The translations under genes and the position numbers were made by a program. Below, piece by piece: positions 11,881-24,188 of a stretch of 64,000 nt of DNA; within the stretch, counting starts at the first letter, position 1; each line of letters opens with the position of its first letter. A model generated the notes under the pieces. That model did no database searches and was not told where the DNA came from. It worked only from the letters and a program-made list of their open reading frames with translations. The stretch lies in contig JAJEKV010000833.1 of NCBI GenBank assembly GCA_021234155.1, positions 1 to 64,000 of the forward strand, given 5' to 3'. Source of the DNA: Isoetes taiwanensis. Its lineage: Eukaryota; Streptophyta; Lycopodiopsida; Isoetales; Isoetaceae.

Positions 11881-14800
11881 GTGTTGGAAATAACCCCTCG
11901 CAACACAAGCCGTATGGGGTGCTGCTTAGGGGACGAAGGGTCCGAGTGCACCACCTTGTGTTGGTTGCACTGGTGCAGATACAACAAATCCGGGCATCGG
12001 GCCCAGTGGGCCTCGTGACACTAGGGGACAATAATTCTATTCTATTTTACGCCCTCGCCTGCTCTGCTCTCTCTGGGTTTCATTATAAGACGCGAAGCAA
12101 TGAGCTAGAAAGGCATGGCTGGCCGTGGAGCCAGAAAGCGCATGTTTTTACAATACAAATGGAACTAGATGGCGGTTGTGCTTTTGGCTCACCTTAAATT
12201 TGAAGGCCAGCCATGAAATTCAAAGAAACCAAAGTGGCTAGATCAACTCCTTGCAAAACCATGACACTTTTTTAGAGAACAAAATCCAAGCATTAGCAAT
12301 CGGTCCGCTTGGATTTTTGCTATGATGTGATGAAGATATGGATATGTAGATTTTGCATCCGGCCCCAGACATAAGTTGCAGGATAATGATCCTTCGCCTC
12401 GATCTTCTCATCGGTGCATAAAACCCATAACAATGAAGTGTCGATGTATTAAAAGTTAGATATGCTTAAATAGATTACAAAAAAAATGGATGGCAAGAGG
12501 GTAACAACAACAATGTTTGCCCTCCAAAGCATCGAAAGGGTTTGCTTCGGGGCCTGTATGTAGTCCAAGAGGTGATTACATTTGGATTGGGAAGCTTTTG
12601 TTCCCAGCATCTTTCCCTTCTTCGGGTCGGGCTTTTGTATACTCATGGACAATCACACCCGGGCCAGAATTTATGCATGCATTCTAAGCGAAGGTGGAGA
12701 GAGAGCATGTATTATTTCTATTGAACAAAGGGTATTTTGGTATTGACATTGCTCCCTTGGCAATGGTTTCGTAATATATAAGGGTTGTTGGATAAAAGAT
12801 ATCAATATACGGGTTTATGTAGCAAGTGCCTTCCTCTAATTAAGAAGGTGGTAAACAAGAGATGCCGGAACTTTGGTTCAAGGTATTAAAGAAGGCAAGA
12901 AATGGGGTAAGTTCATGCTACGATTGCTTACCTCCTCATACTTTATCACCACCAAAAATGGCACTTACGCACTTTGGCCTTCTCAATGGCACTCCATCCG
13001 AACCTTGTTTGGTCTTTAAATATAATCCCTCCAAAGGTAAATGTTCTACTTTTTGGGTGTGATCTTACCCTTCTTTGAGAGTTAACGATGGTTCATCACT
13101 TTAAGCCGTGGGAGTAAGCCCCACTTTACAATGTGTGAGCGGGCGCATTGAAACATTGGAGCACCGCTATATTTGTGTGCGAGTCCGAGTAGTCTTAGGT
13201 CCTCGGGTCACGTATTCTCTTTTTGGTGTATCTTTAGATAGTCAAGACTTTTTTTGGGTATTTATCCAAAATCGCGACCGCTTCTAAAAGGATTGCATTT
13301 CACATGGCAAAAGTCTGTTAATATTGTGACGCTCCGCGAGGAATATACGCCATAGATACATATATTCCTCGACTACACCGCATAAGTCTACCTAAGTAGC
13401 CTTCAGCGCATTGAAAGTGGCAGTACACATCTGCTAATTGTTAACTTAGATAACCTTAGGATAAGACCTTCCCCACATGGCCTTATCCTATTGAGCAACC
13501 GCCACACGGCCTCATCCCAGTGGTACCACGCATCCCATGTGGACTCACACCTATACAATAGCTCTAACCCTAACCCTAGACCTTTTTTCCCCGACCTAGC
13601 ACCTAAAATCCCCTCATCCACGCGCCCGAAACCTGCTTCGAGCATCGTTCGCCGTAGCCCAGCCTGAGCAGCAGCCCCCCGCGGGTGTATGGGATCAGAG
13701 AGGGAGCAAGTCTTCTGAGCCACGCCATGAGCATGGAGACGCCAGGATGGAGGAAGCGCTCGGGAGGAGGAAGTTGAGTAGAGTCCATGTTGTTCATCCG
13801 GGGAGTTAGCACTCCAGAGATGGGTTAGTATTTCTAGGCCAGAGTAGAGCCACCCTAGATCTTTGTTGAACATTCTTGAACCCTAATCAATGAACCCTAA
13901 CTAATAGTTAGTTATGCACATGATTAGGTTAAGATGTTCATAATGATATTGTTCATGATGATTATGGGATGATGGTTGATCATGTTTGTTCCTCTTGTGT
14001 TGGGAAGGGGGTAGAGACCTAGGGCCATATGTGTAGTATGCTCCTAGTATAGATCCCTTAGTTCTATTAGATTGCGGCCGCAGGCATAGGAGCCTACTGT
14101 GCCATTCCAGGTTATGATATGACTCCACACCACATACAACGGGCTAGAGGGAATGGGAGGGAGGATCCCCCGCCGAGGGGGCTTCGGGATCCCATAGCGA
14201 GCTAGGTTTATGGTCGGTCACTGCGGTGGGCCGAAAGATGGGTCCGACACCTCCCCGGGCAATGGTGTCGCCCCTCGGCCTCTTTGAGCCGCAAGTGTTG
14301 GCTTGGCTCTCGCTTTGGGGGTTAAGTCGGTACTTAATCGCGGTGTCGCCACCATTCTCTAGTCACCAATGAACCTTCTAGAGGACCGGGAGGGGAGATG
14401 CAACCCCTCCCTCCCCTGGCCGGACCGTGGAGATGCAACCCGAGTAGTCCCGGCGGGTGGGTGATGCCATGGGATTGCGATCCCGAAGGCTAGAGTCCCG
14501 TCCGAGCCCGGGATTTAGCCCATCCGCAGTATGCATGGGGGCTGATGGAGTGGTCAACCCAGCCATTAGCCGCCAGCCCTCGCCATTGCCATGACTTGCC
14601 GGTTTATCTTGAGGCTCAGCTTCACCATCCTCTTACGAAGTCCGAGCCCGGTAGGAGCTCTCATGTTTTATGGTTTATGATTATCATCTTTGCACTTGTG
14701 GATATGCGTGATGGACTACCCCTTCGGTAGTATTTGTATATTGATGCTAGTTCTCGACGTGGTTTATCGCCTCACAAGTATAGCCCATAGGTTGGCAAGA

Positions 14801-15400
14801 AGACACCACAGGACCTCCCTCCCCAGCACTAGGGTCACCTCGTGAAAGCGGGTAGACTAAGGGCCCTCAGGCGGTTGTTGAGCCGGACGGGGATTGCCGA
14901 GGTAATGGCCGGCGTCAGATGTTTAGCGTGGAGCTGCCACATACGGTATCGTGAGCAATGTTCTGGCTGACTGTGGAACTAGCACTTCGACCATAACCTT
15001 GAAAGTAGTCTAACAAGCTTATAGGAGTGTGAAATAAAATTTCCACCATCGAACCTCGAAAAAAATAAGGGAAAAAAATTTTCTTGTGGGTAGTGGGTCC
15101 CAAATTAGCTTATGCAGGACGAAGAAATGAGTAAGTCAAATTCATCTTCTAGTAAATTTGGAGTGAAAATTATGTATCTGGGCATCAAATTTCACCTAGA
15201 ATGGGTCGAAGAATCATACCAACCTGAGACCCGAAAGTGAAAATGGCTAAATCCATAATTAGCACTTCAAACCATTAGAGAAATTCGAAAAATTTAAAGT
15301 ATAATATCAATTAATACAGGTTAATATATACATTAATAATTAAATAATGACTAAATATGGTGTAATTAATAAGGGGGCTAATAAATAGGGGTATTTATGG
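11881..15400. other. 3.5 kb without a recognisable gene
   Basis: GC content rises between about 13.4 and 15.0 kb. Short open frames exist on both strands (for example 13,403-13,873 minus, 156 codons), but they lack family motifs and have skewed, repetitive composition. A decayed LTR-retrotransposon region is possible. I found no primer binding site or paired LTR. Confidence 0.4.
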
Positions 15401-15409
15401 TAGGAGAAT

Positions 15410-16470
15410 ATTCCCTGTGGACCATCCTTTTAAATATTCCGACACCTCATTCTCCCTCCAACCATCCCCACCACCATCATCTCTTCTTGCTCAAATTCTT
15501 CACGCCACCCATTTCCTCGGGAATCCAAGATATGGCGGCAATTCAAACAAACGCCTAGGAAGTTTGGCGAGCTTAATCCCACCCCTCTCGATGGCGCAGT
15601 AGCAAGCCGACGCCACACCTAAGAAGATCCCTGAAAGCACCTTCGACCCAAGAAGGGGAAGAGGAGCTTCCCACCAGCAACAGCATAGCCGCACCGTCAG
15701 CCTGCCATGATGCCGAGGAGAGCCCAAAGAAGCAGCTCGCCATCGAGGCATAATAAAGAATGATTTGAAGTCCCGCCACTTGTGGCATGGACACCGAGGT
15801 GGAAGAGCAACCGAAGAACGTGGAGGAGCAGCACCACTGCATTCGAAGAGGCGGGCCCTTCGCCCAAAAGAAGGGTAAGGAAAAGGTCGCCGAGTGGCTG
15901 CAGGAGAGGGCCGCCAGAAGAAGCTGGAGCTGGAGAGGGAGTGAGGGAGCGGAAAGGCGACTAAGAGGGAGGAACGACGGCCTCGTGAGGACCGTCATAG
16001 AAGAGCCTCCCCAAAGACCAACATGAGGAGGTGGGAAGAAGAAGAAGAGGAAGGGGACACCAAGCCGCTTCTGAGAAGCTTCAAACCCCGGAGCGAGCAG
16101 GCCACCCTACCCCATGGCCGTGAACCACCAAAGGTGGTGAAGAAGCGTATGGGTTCTGGCAGCGTGGCATTCAAGGCCCGCAGATCGCCAATTGCCGAAA
16201 AATGGCGGCATACAAGGAGGTACCCGGGCCGCTGGACGAGGTAATAACGACCGGTAATTTTTCGCCGTGAGGTGCGCTGGTTGTGGAGGGCGCAGGTCGA
16301 AGAACCAGCCCAAGCCACCCCCACCTAGACCGGAAAACCCAAAAGGGTCACCCACGCCAAACAAAGCTGTGCATGCCCGCGGGTGTTTAGGGGAGATCAA
16401 GCACTTCCAAATGTGCACAAATCTCCTCATAAGGAAGGCTTCCTTCGAGCCGCCTCCTTAGGGAAGTCAG
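15410..16470. other. GC-rich region with overlapping open frames, unassigned
   Basis: Several frames are open at once (plus 15,787-16,026 and 16,267-16,461; minus 15,573-15,998 and 16,107-16,430), with Arg, Glu, Pro and Lys-rich products. Overlapping open frames on both strands are expected from high GC. The plus-strand frames resemble charged gag-like sequence, but there is no CCHC knuckle, so I leave it unassigned. Confidence 0.3.
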
Positions 16471-19050
16471 GCGCAGAGTTCCGCATCGGACATAGGATCA
16501 CCCCCTAACGGCCCCGGCTCCTGAAGAGGTTGCCGAAGCGAGCCGGTGCGCCTCTTTGAGGAAGGGAATTTATGCCATCCATGCTAAGAGAGTCACCTTT
16601 TATGCCAAAGGACATTCACTTAGCACGGAGGATTCGCCAAGCAGGGAGAGGCCCTAGGCCTCAAATTTTGTAAATTTTGTTAGAAAAGTAAAATTGCCAT
16701 GTAATTGTGCTTCTTGTTAATATAAAATTATCCTCCTCAGAATTAGGAAAAAAAATAAAAAAAAATAAAAAATGTTGTATGCTTGAAATTTAGGAAATAG
16801 AACCTAATTGTAGTAGAATTCTTCATAGCACCTCGAAAATATCCTAGAAATCATGACTACAACAAAATTTTGGCAAAAAATCATCAAAAAGCAAAATTTG
16901 GGCCAACTGGTGAGAGACACATGGCTTCGGCCTCGACGCTGGGCGCTGCTCCGCTGACTCACCGGGATCGCTTCTAAAAACATGCTTTTAGATGTCGGGC
17001 CAAGCCAAAATAAGTTGCTAGTTAGCTTAGAATCGGCCCAATTAGCCATGTTAGCATTTGAAATTCCCAAAATGACCAAAACATTGGCCCAGTTAGGCCA
17101 ACCTGGGGTGAGAGCTACAAACGCTGTTTATACGTTCAAGCGACGCGAGGCCATCCGCTAGGACTCACCGTGGGGTCAGCCCCATTTTTGACCAAATTAG
17201 CCAAATTTGATCCAACAAATTGCCATGTAGTGTTTTTGCTTTGTTTTGCTTAGTTTGCACTTCATGGTAGTTCATTTGGACACCCGTGAGCCATAGAACC
17301 AAGGCCGCCTTAGGTAGGTATTTTGCACTAACCCCGAGAGGTCACCCATAGTCTATAAAAATAGGTCTCATTTGCCATTTTTCCTTCCACGAACCGCTTC
17401 CCAGCCACTTAGGCGATTTTCCGACTCCCATCGATCCTTGCAAGCCATTTTCTCAGAATTTCTTGCTCAATGGCTTCAAAGAACTTTGAGAGATGGTACA
17501 ATGTCGCAAGCCATATCCATCAACTTCCTCGGGCCGGAAAGCAAGCCTTCTCTCCGCGGTTCACCACTTGTTTGATCTTCATGCAACTCATTTCTAGAAC
17601 ACCATACTATACGACATCATGTGCCAATATGACCAATGTGTCCCACCTTGGGAAGTTAGACTACCCCTAGGGGAGGGAATTGGTTTCTCTTGAGACACTC
17701 ACCCAAGCCTTAGGTCGAGAGATGGCGTGATCCAAAGGCAAGAAGCAGCTATGGGATAGACTAGGACCATGCCGACACATGACTGCGCATATATAGGCAT
17801 AGGTACCTTTCATCCTGACAGCCCCTTGCCCCTTCATGCATTATAAGTCAATCAATAAAGTAGGGGAACCTTCCATTCAGCCCCTTAGACTTAGCTCCAC
17901 TTGATACCCAGAGGGGCCCGTGGAGCGCATCCTCAATATAGAATCCTCCGCAAAGATGAACACCATGGCACGACATCGGGGGCACCACCCCGCAGATAGA
18001 CGAAGACTACGCAGCAACTAGGGGGGCAAAACCCAGAGGGAGAGCGAGAGGCGACAAGAATGTAGAGGTACACGTCGCAGGCAATCCACGACACTGATCG
18101 AAGAGCCACCAGCCAACGGCCGGTATCATACCGCCGGTGAGTCATCGACTTTTAGAGGAGTACATTCTAGCAAATGACATCCTCAACTTGTCATAATCGC
18201 CAGAACGGTGGACTCTCGGATCGACGAACTTCTAGGCATGATAGCACATGGGAAAAGCACGACTTCATCGACTATTCATACCGTGAGATTCCAAGGAGTC
18301 GCTGAGACATTCTTATGCCGGGAGACAATGTCCGACATAGCGGCCTATCACAGATAAGGGAAACTATCTACAACAGGAACCCCGGCTATTTCAGAGAGGA
18401 GGAGTTCCAAACAGATACGCGAAAGCACACCTGACAAACCGTGGAGGGGCCCAAGCCTGCCTAATAACCGAGCCGTGGTTACGAGAGTAGCATCAACTTG
18501 ACAATGCAACCAAAGATGTGGAGAGACCATGAAGACCTTATGGGCGTGATGCCTACTACGGATGCTCAAAGGAAAGGCAACGGATCGCGAGGCATTGTGT
18601 AAGGGCATGGCACTACGCTTAATATTCTTCCAGCCTCCCAGCCTAAGGGCAATGGTGGTAGTCTTCCACAAGGGAGTTCAAATTCAAGGGGGAAGAATCG
18701 GGTACCCTCATAGCACTTCTGCCTCGGCAAAGCATTCAAAGATATACACTTCCATGAAGATCACCGCCATCCTTCAAGAGGTCCAGAAGCGCCCATTGCC
18801 GCGACCGCTAGGGGGCCACCTCAAAGGACTTATCATCACTTTCTCGTAGAAGCAATAACGCACTTAATCCCCTCGAACCTAAAATGGCGCGAGCAGGGAG
18901 GATCGATTAAAGGAACATCCTCACAGGCCTCCATTCGTAGATGTGAAGAATTTCTTTAGGCTTTCGTGAGGCCATTGGATCGCTTATAAGATTTTTTAAG
19001 CTTTAAATTGTATTGAGTAATTCTTTGATATTAGCATGTAATGTACTTCT
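16471..19050. other. 2.6 kb without a recognisable gene; TATA-like site at about 17,352
   Basis: There is a TATA-box-like TCTATAAAAATAGG at about 17,350, followed by CT-rich sequence and an ATG at 17,470, an arrangement seen in LTR promoters. No matching second LTR was found. At 18.2-18.9 kb there are fragmentary frames on both strands that I cannot identify. Confidence 0.35.
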
Positions 19051-19053
19051 ATA

Positions 19054-19075
19054 TAGATAGATAGATAGATAGATT
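19054..19075. repeat. (GATA)n microsatellite
   Basis: Five to six GATA units sit directly at the 3' end of the SINE-like element when read on the minus strand ((TATC)n), the place where SINE tails often become simple repeats. Confidence 0.85.
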
Positions 19076-19300
19076 GTATTTTAACGCCACGCCACCAGGG
19101 CAAAGATCCAACCGGGATATGTGACCACACACCACACTTTATATTGCTTGGTTGGGCCTCTGCCCCAACCACCTTTACATTGCGCGCCCTCATAGATTTG
19201 ACCCCCCCAACAAGCATCGAAAAGCGATTCCTCGGGCATCTCGAACTCGGAGACCACATTGCTAAGGAACTAGTGTGTTACCACTAGACCAAACGCGCAC
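19076..19300 (-). mobile_element. tRNA-derived SINE (minus strand)
   Basis: On the minus strand a Pol III A-box-like TGGTCTAGTGG (19,281-19,291) is followed about 33 bases later by a B-box-like GAGTTCGAGAT (19,238-19,248), the spacing of a tRNA-type internal promoter. The remaining body of about 150 bases is unrelated to tRNA and ends in AAAATACAATC plus a (TATC)n tail. This is the architecture of a plant SINE. It is not a functional tRNA, because the cloverleaf does not close. I cannot name the SINE family. Confidence 0.6.
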
Positions 19301-19899
19301 TTACCATATCATCTTGACTTGTAAGTGGAATTTTCACATGATTTCTTTTGTATCTAACAATGAATTAATTGTAAAACTAATATAATTGATATGTAAAACA
19401 AATAACAAGCATTGATGATCAATCCTTGCGCAGAAGCGAAACCGCCAGTTCCCAAGGCCGGGCCGACAAAGATCGTAAGGGATACCAAGGAACCTATTCT
19501 GACGGGATCGATGACAACAACGAGGAAATGACGCCGAAGCAATCAACGCAAGGCTGGTACAGATGAGGAATCGATGCATCGGGCCTGGATCCATTGGGCC
19601 ACCCCATTGATGAATGCCCAAGAATATGCACTGACGACCACCTCCACCTCCACCACTACCAGCAAGGCATTGAAGAAGGTCCATGCAAACAGAGGGGCAA
19701 GACAACCTGTGAAATGTCGGTGTGTGAAGAGGAAAAGGAAAAAAGAAGATCTCCAACTCCATAATCTAGCTCCACCATCGACACCCCGCACACCCGGTAA
19801 TGGGGCTCTAGCTCTGAGAGTGAGTCTGACACCCACGTAAGAGCCAGGCAAGAAAGAAAGATGACTATCGAAGAAGGTCGACAAGTGCTATGAGCAATG

Positions 19900-20620
19900 T
19901 GTGGAAGACTAGGAAGTTGGGCCGCCTCGAAAGGATAGGTCGCATGGAAGGAAGCATGGCTTGACGAGATGGAGGAATTTTGGCAACTCTTATAGCATGA
20001 AGGACAAGGATATAGGGAAAGTTGGTTACAAAGAACCTGATAGGAGCAAAGAATCCGGAAGGGCTATGCTAAGTCTAATAAGCTCAAAAAGAAACAATTG
20101 CAGATTTAAGACCTTCAAGAAAGCTTTCCAAGAAGCACTATGTGCCAAGATCGCATTACCCGGAAAGCAAAGTGCATCCAGCTTCATAGGTTGAACCTGG
20201 TACATTGTCAAGAGCAAAAGCATAACGAGGAATCTGAGTTGCCAGTGCCCATGTTCCCTCGTGAGTATCGAAGGCAAGCTATTGATACCTACATTGAAGG
20301 GTTGAACAAAGAATATCAAGAGGTTGTTAGAGCAATCAACCCAAGGTCATGGGCGGTTTAGAAGACAAAGCTATAAGTTTGAGGAAGCACCATCAACTCC
20401 AGCGTAGAAAAACGCTTTTCGTGGGCAAAGCAAAGGCAAAGCATCTTCAAGGGCGCATCGTGAGAAGAATCAGCCAGCTACGCATCGTGTGGCCAGCGCA
20501 ACAGGAAGAGCTCAAGGTAAGACCTTTTGGGGACCGTGAAGTCGCGGTAATGCATCAGGGCAGGTTGAAGCCGCATCCTAGACAGCTTTTGACTTTAAAG
20601 AGAAGAGACAGAGTGTATTG
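19900..20620 (+). pseudogene. gag-like region of a Ty3/gypsy element
   Basis: Lys/Arg-rich, gag-like reading frames (for example 19,961-20,194 and 20,349-20,621) precede the RT region in the same orientation and at the distance expected of a gypsy element. There is no clear CCHC zinc knuckle, so the assignment rests mainly on position. The frames are broken by stops and shifts. Confidence 0.4.
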
Positions 20621-21359
20621 AGAAGAAGCTTTGTTTCAAAAGCTCCAGCAAAAAGGCACGTAACACATGATTGCCCATTCGCCATGCAAAATTTGGCAGA
20701 ACTTATGGATTGGGATTCACCAACCGAAGCGCAGATGAGGACGACGACACAAAGATGAGCCCCGTGGACTTCATAGATGGTGAGTGCCACATTTGTGCAA
20801 ACATTGAGTCGTGTGATATTGAGTATCACCGACAGCCATTGCGGGCTGATGGGATCATAGATAGTAAACCCATATGTAGTCCCTATAGATACGTAGTTCT
20901 CATAACTTTGCATCTCCCAGTTGGCTGCCCTAATGAAGAAACAAGGTATTGAAGTCTTAAGGCCGCTTTGTTATATAAACTGCCCATTCGCACACTAAGG
21001 GAGGAGGATCACGCTCGATATAGACCTTAGTGGAAGTAAGGCGGCAATATGGGAGCGAAGTATGGAAATTGGAAGGTATGATCTTATAGTGGGCATGGAA
21101 TTTTGAAGCCAAGAAAAGCCATGATTGATTGTGATCGCAAACGAAGTCGCCATGACGGCACCGGACGGCACCAAATTATAGTGAAAGGTAAGAAGGCAGC
21201 CCTTCTATGTTGTATTTCCTTGAAGCACCTAAGAAAAGTATAGAAAGAAATAGGGTGGATTACATTTGAGGTTAGAAGCAATTGAGTCCAATAAGCAAGA
21301 TGGAAGTGATAAAAGGGGGAGTCAGCTTGCCCAAGCCAAGAAAGCAAGGCTCATCTCGT

Positions 21360-22165
21360 AATTTAAGGATGTATTCCCGGTGAACTGCACTAATTACCTG
21401 CCAGGGGTGTGGAGGTGAGATCACATTAGCTCCAGATGCTAAGCCTACCAGCAAGGCACCTTACGGTGATGAGCACCCCGGAATTGACAGAACTCAAGAA
21501 GCTAAACTCCAGGAATTGCTTGAGCTTGGGTTTATTAGGAGCAAGTGTGTCCCCTTTGGAGCACCTATACTCTTTGTGAAGAATGTGCATAGACTATCGC
21601 CAGTCAACAAGCGCACGATTAAGAACAAGTATGCATTCGCCATGGGAATGATTTGATGGACCAGCTCCAAGAAGCAAGGGTATTCTCAAAAATTGACTTA
21701 AGGTCGGGTACCATCGATAAGAATAAAGGAAGAGGATATCCATAAGACCGCCTTTTAGAACGCTGTATGGTCACTTTGAGTTCACAAGAATATCCTTTTG
21801 ATTGTCAAACGCCCAAAGAACTTTTATGCGCTCATGAACTAACACGCCTTCGTGGATTTTCTAGATGAGTTTGTCATTGTCTTCTTCGATGACATTCTAG
21901 TCTATAGCAAGTCCATGGAAGATCATGATCAAAGATTTGAGGAAAGTCTTGAGAAGCCGAGACGCTTATCGCTTGTATGGCAAGCTCCAAATGCTACCGA
22001 AAGAGTGGAGTACTTGGGCCATGTAATATCGGGCGGAAGGGATTTCACACGGACCCCGCAGATAGAAGGAAGAGTTGATTGGCCAGCTCCAAGGAATGTA
22101 GCGTATAAGAAGCTTTCTCAAGTTGGCGGATATTACGTAAAGTTCGTGGAAGGACTTTGCTAAGG
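21360..22165 (+). pseudogene. Ty3/gypsy reverse transcriptase, frameshifted
   Basis: Reading across frames gives the canonical gypsy order. First comes the pre-RT FKDVFPVELPG-like segment (about 21,362) and a TLAPDAKPTSKAPY-like segment (about 21,427). These are followed by the RT blocks with IDYRQ...KRTIKNKY (about 21,590), DLMDQLQEARVFSKIDLRSG (about 21,652), AFRTLYGHFEF (about 21,752), and VFFDDILVYSKS with the catalytic F-x-D-D (about 21,882). Last are VEYLGHVIS (about 22,008) and DWPAPRN (about 22,077). The stretch 21,852-22,163 is still open for 103 codons. The enzyme copies element RNA into DNA in cytoplasmic particles. This copy has several stops upstream and is dead as written. Confidence 0.9.
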
Positions 22166-22229
22166 GCCTTTGACTCGGACCTCACTAAGAGAAAGTTAAG
22201 GTGAAAGATCGAGAGCACATTGGTTAGAG

Positions 22230-22505
22230 AAAGTCCAAGTTTCCTTTGAGAAGCTCAAGGAGGCCTTGTATTCATTTATTTTATCGGCCAAGGATCCGAA
22301 AAAGATAAGCTCGTGGGCTACTATGATTAAAGCAAGAAGCAACGGGCAGTCTTGATGCAAGAAAAAAGGGTTTCATCAATATAAGAAGATGAACCGCCGA
22401 CAGCAAATTTTACCTAACCCATGATAAGGAGATCAATAGCCATTGTCGAGCATTAAGGATTTAGAACATCATTTTTCGGGAAGAAACTAAAAGAAGATAT
22501 ATCGT
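22230..22505 (+). pseudogene. Ty3/gypsy RNase H, frameshifted
   Basis: FEKLKEAL (about 22,242), AVLMQEKR (about 22,350) and YLTHDKEI (about 22,402), followed by an ALRI...HHFFGKK-like segment, are the conserved blocks of gypsy RNase H at the right spacing. They are separated by frame changes. It continues directly from the RT at 21.4-22.2 kb and into the integrase region. Confidence 0.75.
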
Positions 22506-23780
22506 AATACCTCAGAGCCATAAGACCCCCATCACCCAACCACCCCTCAACCTAAGGCTAAAGGAGGAACATGGAATATTTTGAAAGTATGATTTTGATA
22601 TAGTATATGAACGTAATTCCATGTTGTGACATATGCTTTCCCGGTGAGACCGCGTTGGAGATTCCATCCGCATGGTACGCGATATTCCATTTTTGATTAG
22701 TTTCAATGGTAGAAGATTGAGGAAACCCTACTAAATTAGATGAGCTTTTCAAGGAAGCATGGGAAAGCCTTCTAAAGGAAGGCCTATTCGATAAGGAACG
22801 GGAGGCCTTCAAGCAATATAAGAAGGAAGGCAACCTGCTGAGATCCCATAAACATAAGGGAAAGTGCCTAAATCATCTTAAGGAAGCCAAATTCTTCATG
22901 ACACACACCAATCAATCCCATAATATCTGGCATCCGTGGTTTATGAAGACCTACTAAGATTATTTATTAGATCGCTGTGGATGAAGTACAGCCAGAGGAT
23001 CTATGGTTATATTAAATCAATTGCCTTAGATATGGTCATCAGACCAAATCGTATCAAAACCAAGGAGCCCTAGGAGCCAATAGTGCCAAATGCCAAGTGG
23101 GAGGTCAAGTATGGATTTTATCAATCTAATCTAGAACTCTTCGATTCAAGGATGCATTGATGAAATCCCGAGACAAGTTATATAAGATGGCACATCACAT
23201 TTTGCGTAACAAGACACCGCGATTAAACCCTAAAGCTATTTGTAAAGGAGATTTTAGATCCATGGCATGCCCCTTGAGATTTTATCTCGATAGGATTCCA
23301 AATTCATGAGTGCCTTTGGCAAGACCTCTTTAGCACGATTCTAAAATAATCTCCATGACTACGCATATCATCCCCAAACATATGGGCTTGGAGAGGACGA
23401 TCCAGACAAGAAGATATGCTTTTTAGAAGTTGAGTGTGTGGAATCAAGTAATCCAAGTGGGATGAGTTCATCCACTTGCGGAGTGAAAGATCGCCCAATC
23501 CCACAAAATTAAAGCCCCGTTACGACGCATTGATTCCACAAAGCAGGATCCAATGCCACAACCCGGTCACTACTTTGTGAAATTGAATAAATTTCTTCTT
23601 TTGGAGCGTATCCCGCCCTCCTCAATCTCTTCCTAGTTGCCATATTTAGATCACCTTTTTCCCCCATTCACCTTCTACCCAAAATTCTCAGCCCCATTTT
23701 CTATCACCAAACATCCAAAAGTAAGAACAACCCTTTCCCTTTTACTCCTTTCATGAAACTTCCATATATATCGAACCGAG
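22268..23780 (+). repeat. Direct repeat R0, left part (interrupted by the CACTA element; continues at 36,408)
   Basis: Collinear with 41,412-42,939: GTATTCATTTATTTTAT is shared exactly at 22,268 and 41,412, and CAGGATCCAATGCCACAA at 23,544 and 42,689, about 19,145 bases apart in both cases, with many substitutions and small indels between. This copy retains clearer gypsy RNase H and integrase motifs than its partner. Confidence 0.85.
22700..23520 (+). pseudogene. Ty3/gypsy integrase remnant
   Basis: Near the end, DSKFMSAFGKTS (from 23,294) and AYHPQTYGLGE followed by RTIQT (23,363-23,405) match the second catalytic Asp block and the YHPQTDG-ERTIQT block of gypsy integrases. The zinc-binding N-terminus is too decayed to identify. 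After this the sequence passes into the non-coding tail shared with 42.6-43.3 kb. Confidence 0.7.
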
Positions 23781-23799
23781 CACTACAAAATTAAAGCCC

Positions 23800-24120
23800 T
23801 GCACGACGCCTATTACGACGCCCAGACGCCGCTTAGACGCCGATGATCGACGCCAAAACGCCGATAAACGACGCCTATTTTCGACGCCCGAAGCCGCCGA
23901 TAAACGACCTTTTAAGCGCCGCTATACGCTGCCGCGCGAACCGGGCGCAAGTTTTGTAAAGCCGACGACGCGGATCGCCGTTTCAACGACGCCACGCATT
24001 ACGTATCGCCACGCGGGCGGGCGGGCGGGCATCGGCATGAAGCGAAATGCCGACGGCAGTAATCGCGTTTGACGCCGTTAACGACGCCATGCAATCGCGC
24101 ATTAACGGACGCAAATAAAT
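23800..24120. repeat. CACTA left subterminal repeats (CGACGCC motifs)
   Basis: GACGCC or ACGCCG recurs roughly every 10-20 bases, mixed with GGCGGGCGGG. The mirrored set is at 35,870-36,390. It is followed at 24,120-24,195 by long A and T runs. In CACTA elements such motifs bind the element's own DNA-binding protein. That function is inferred here. Confidence 0.75.
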
Positions 24121-24156
24121 AAAAAAAAAAAAAAATTAATTTTTTTTATTTTATTA

Positions 24157-24188
<32 letters not shown>

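Noticed and set aside
11267-12031. 254-codon minus-strand open frame
   Set aside because: Lies on the purine tract. Composition artefact, as above.
13560-13580. TAACCCTAACCCTAG, telomere-like
   Set aside because: Only two units, not the plant TTTAGGG type in phase, and no array around it.
19238-19300. tRNA gene on the minus strand
   Set aside because: A and B boxes are present, but the acceptor and anticodon stems do not form. A SINE head explains it better.
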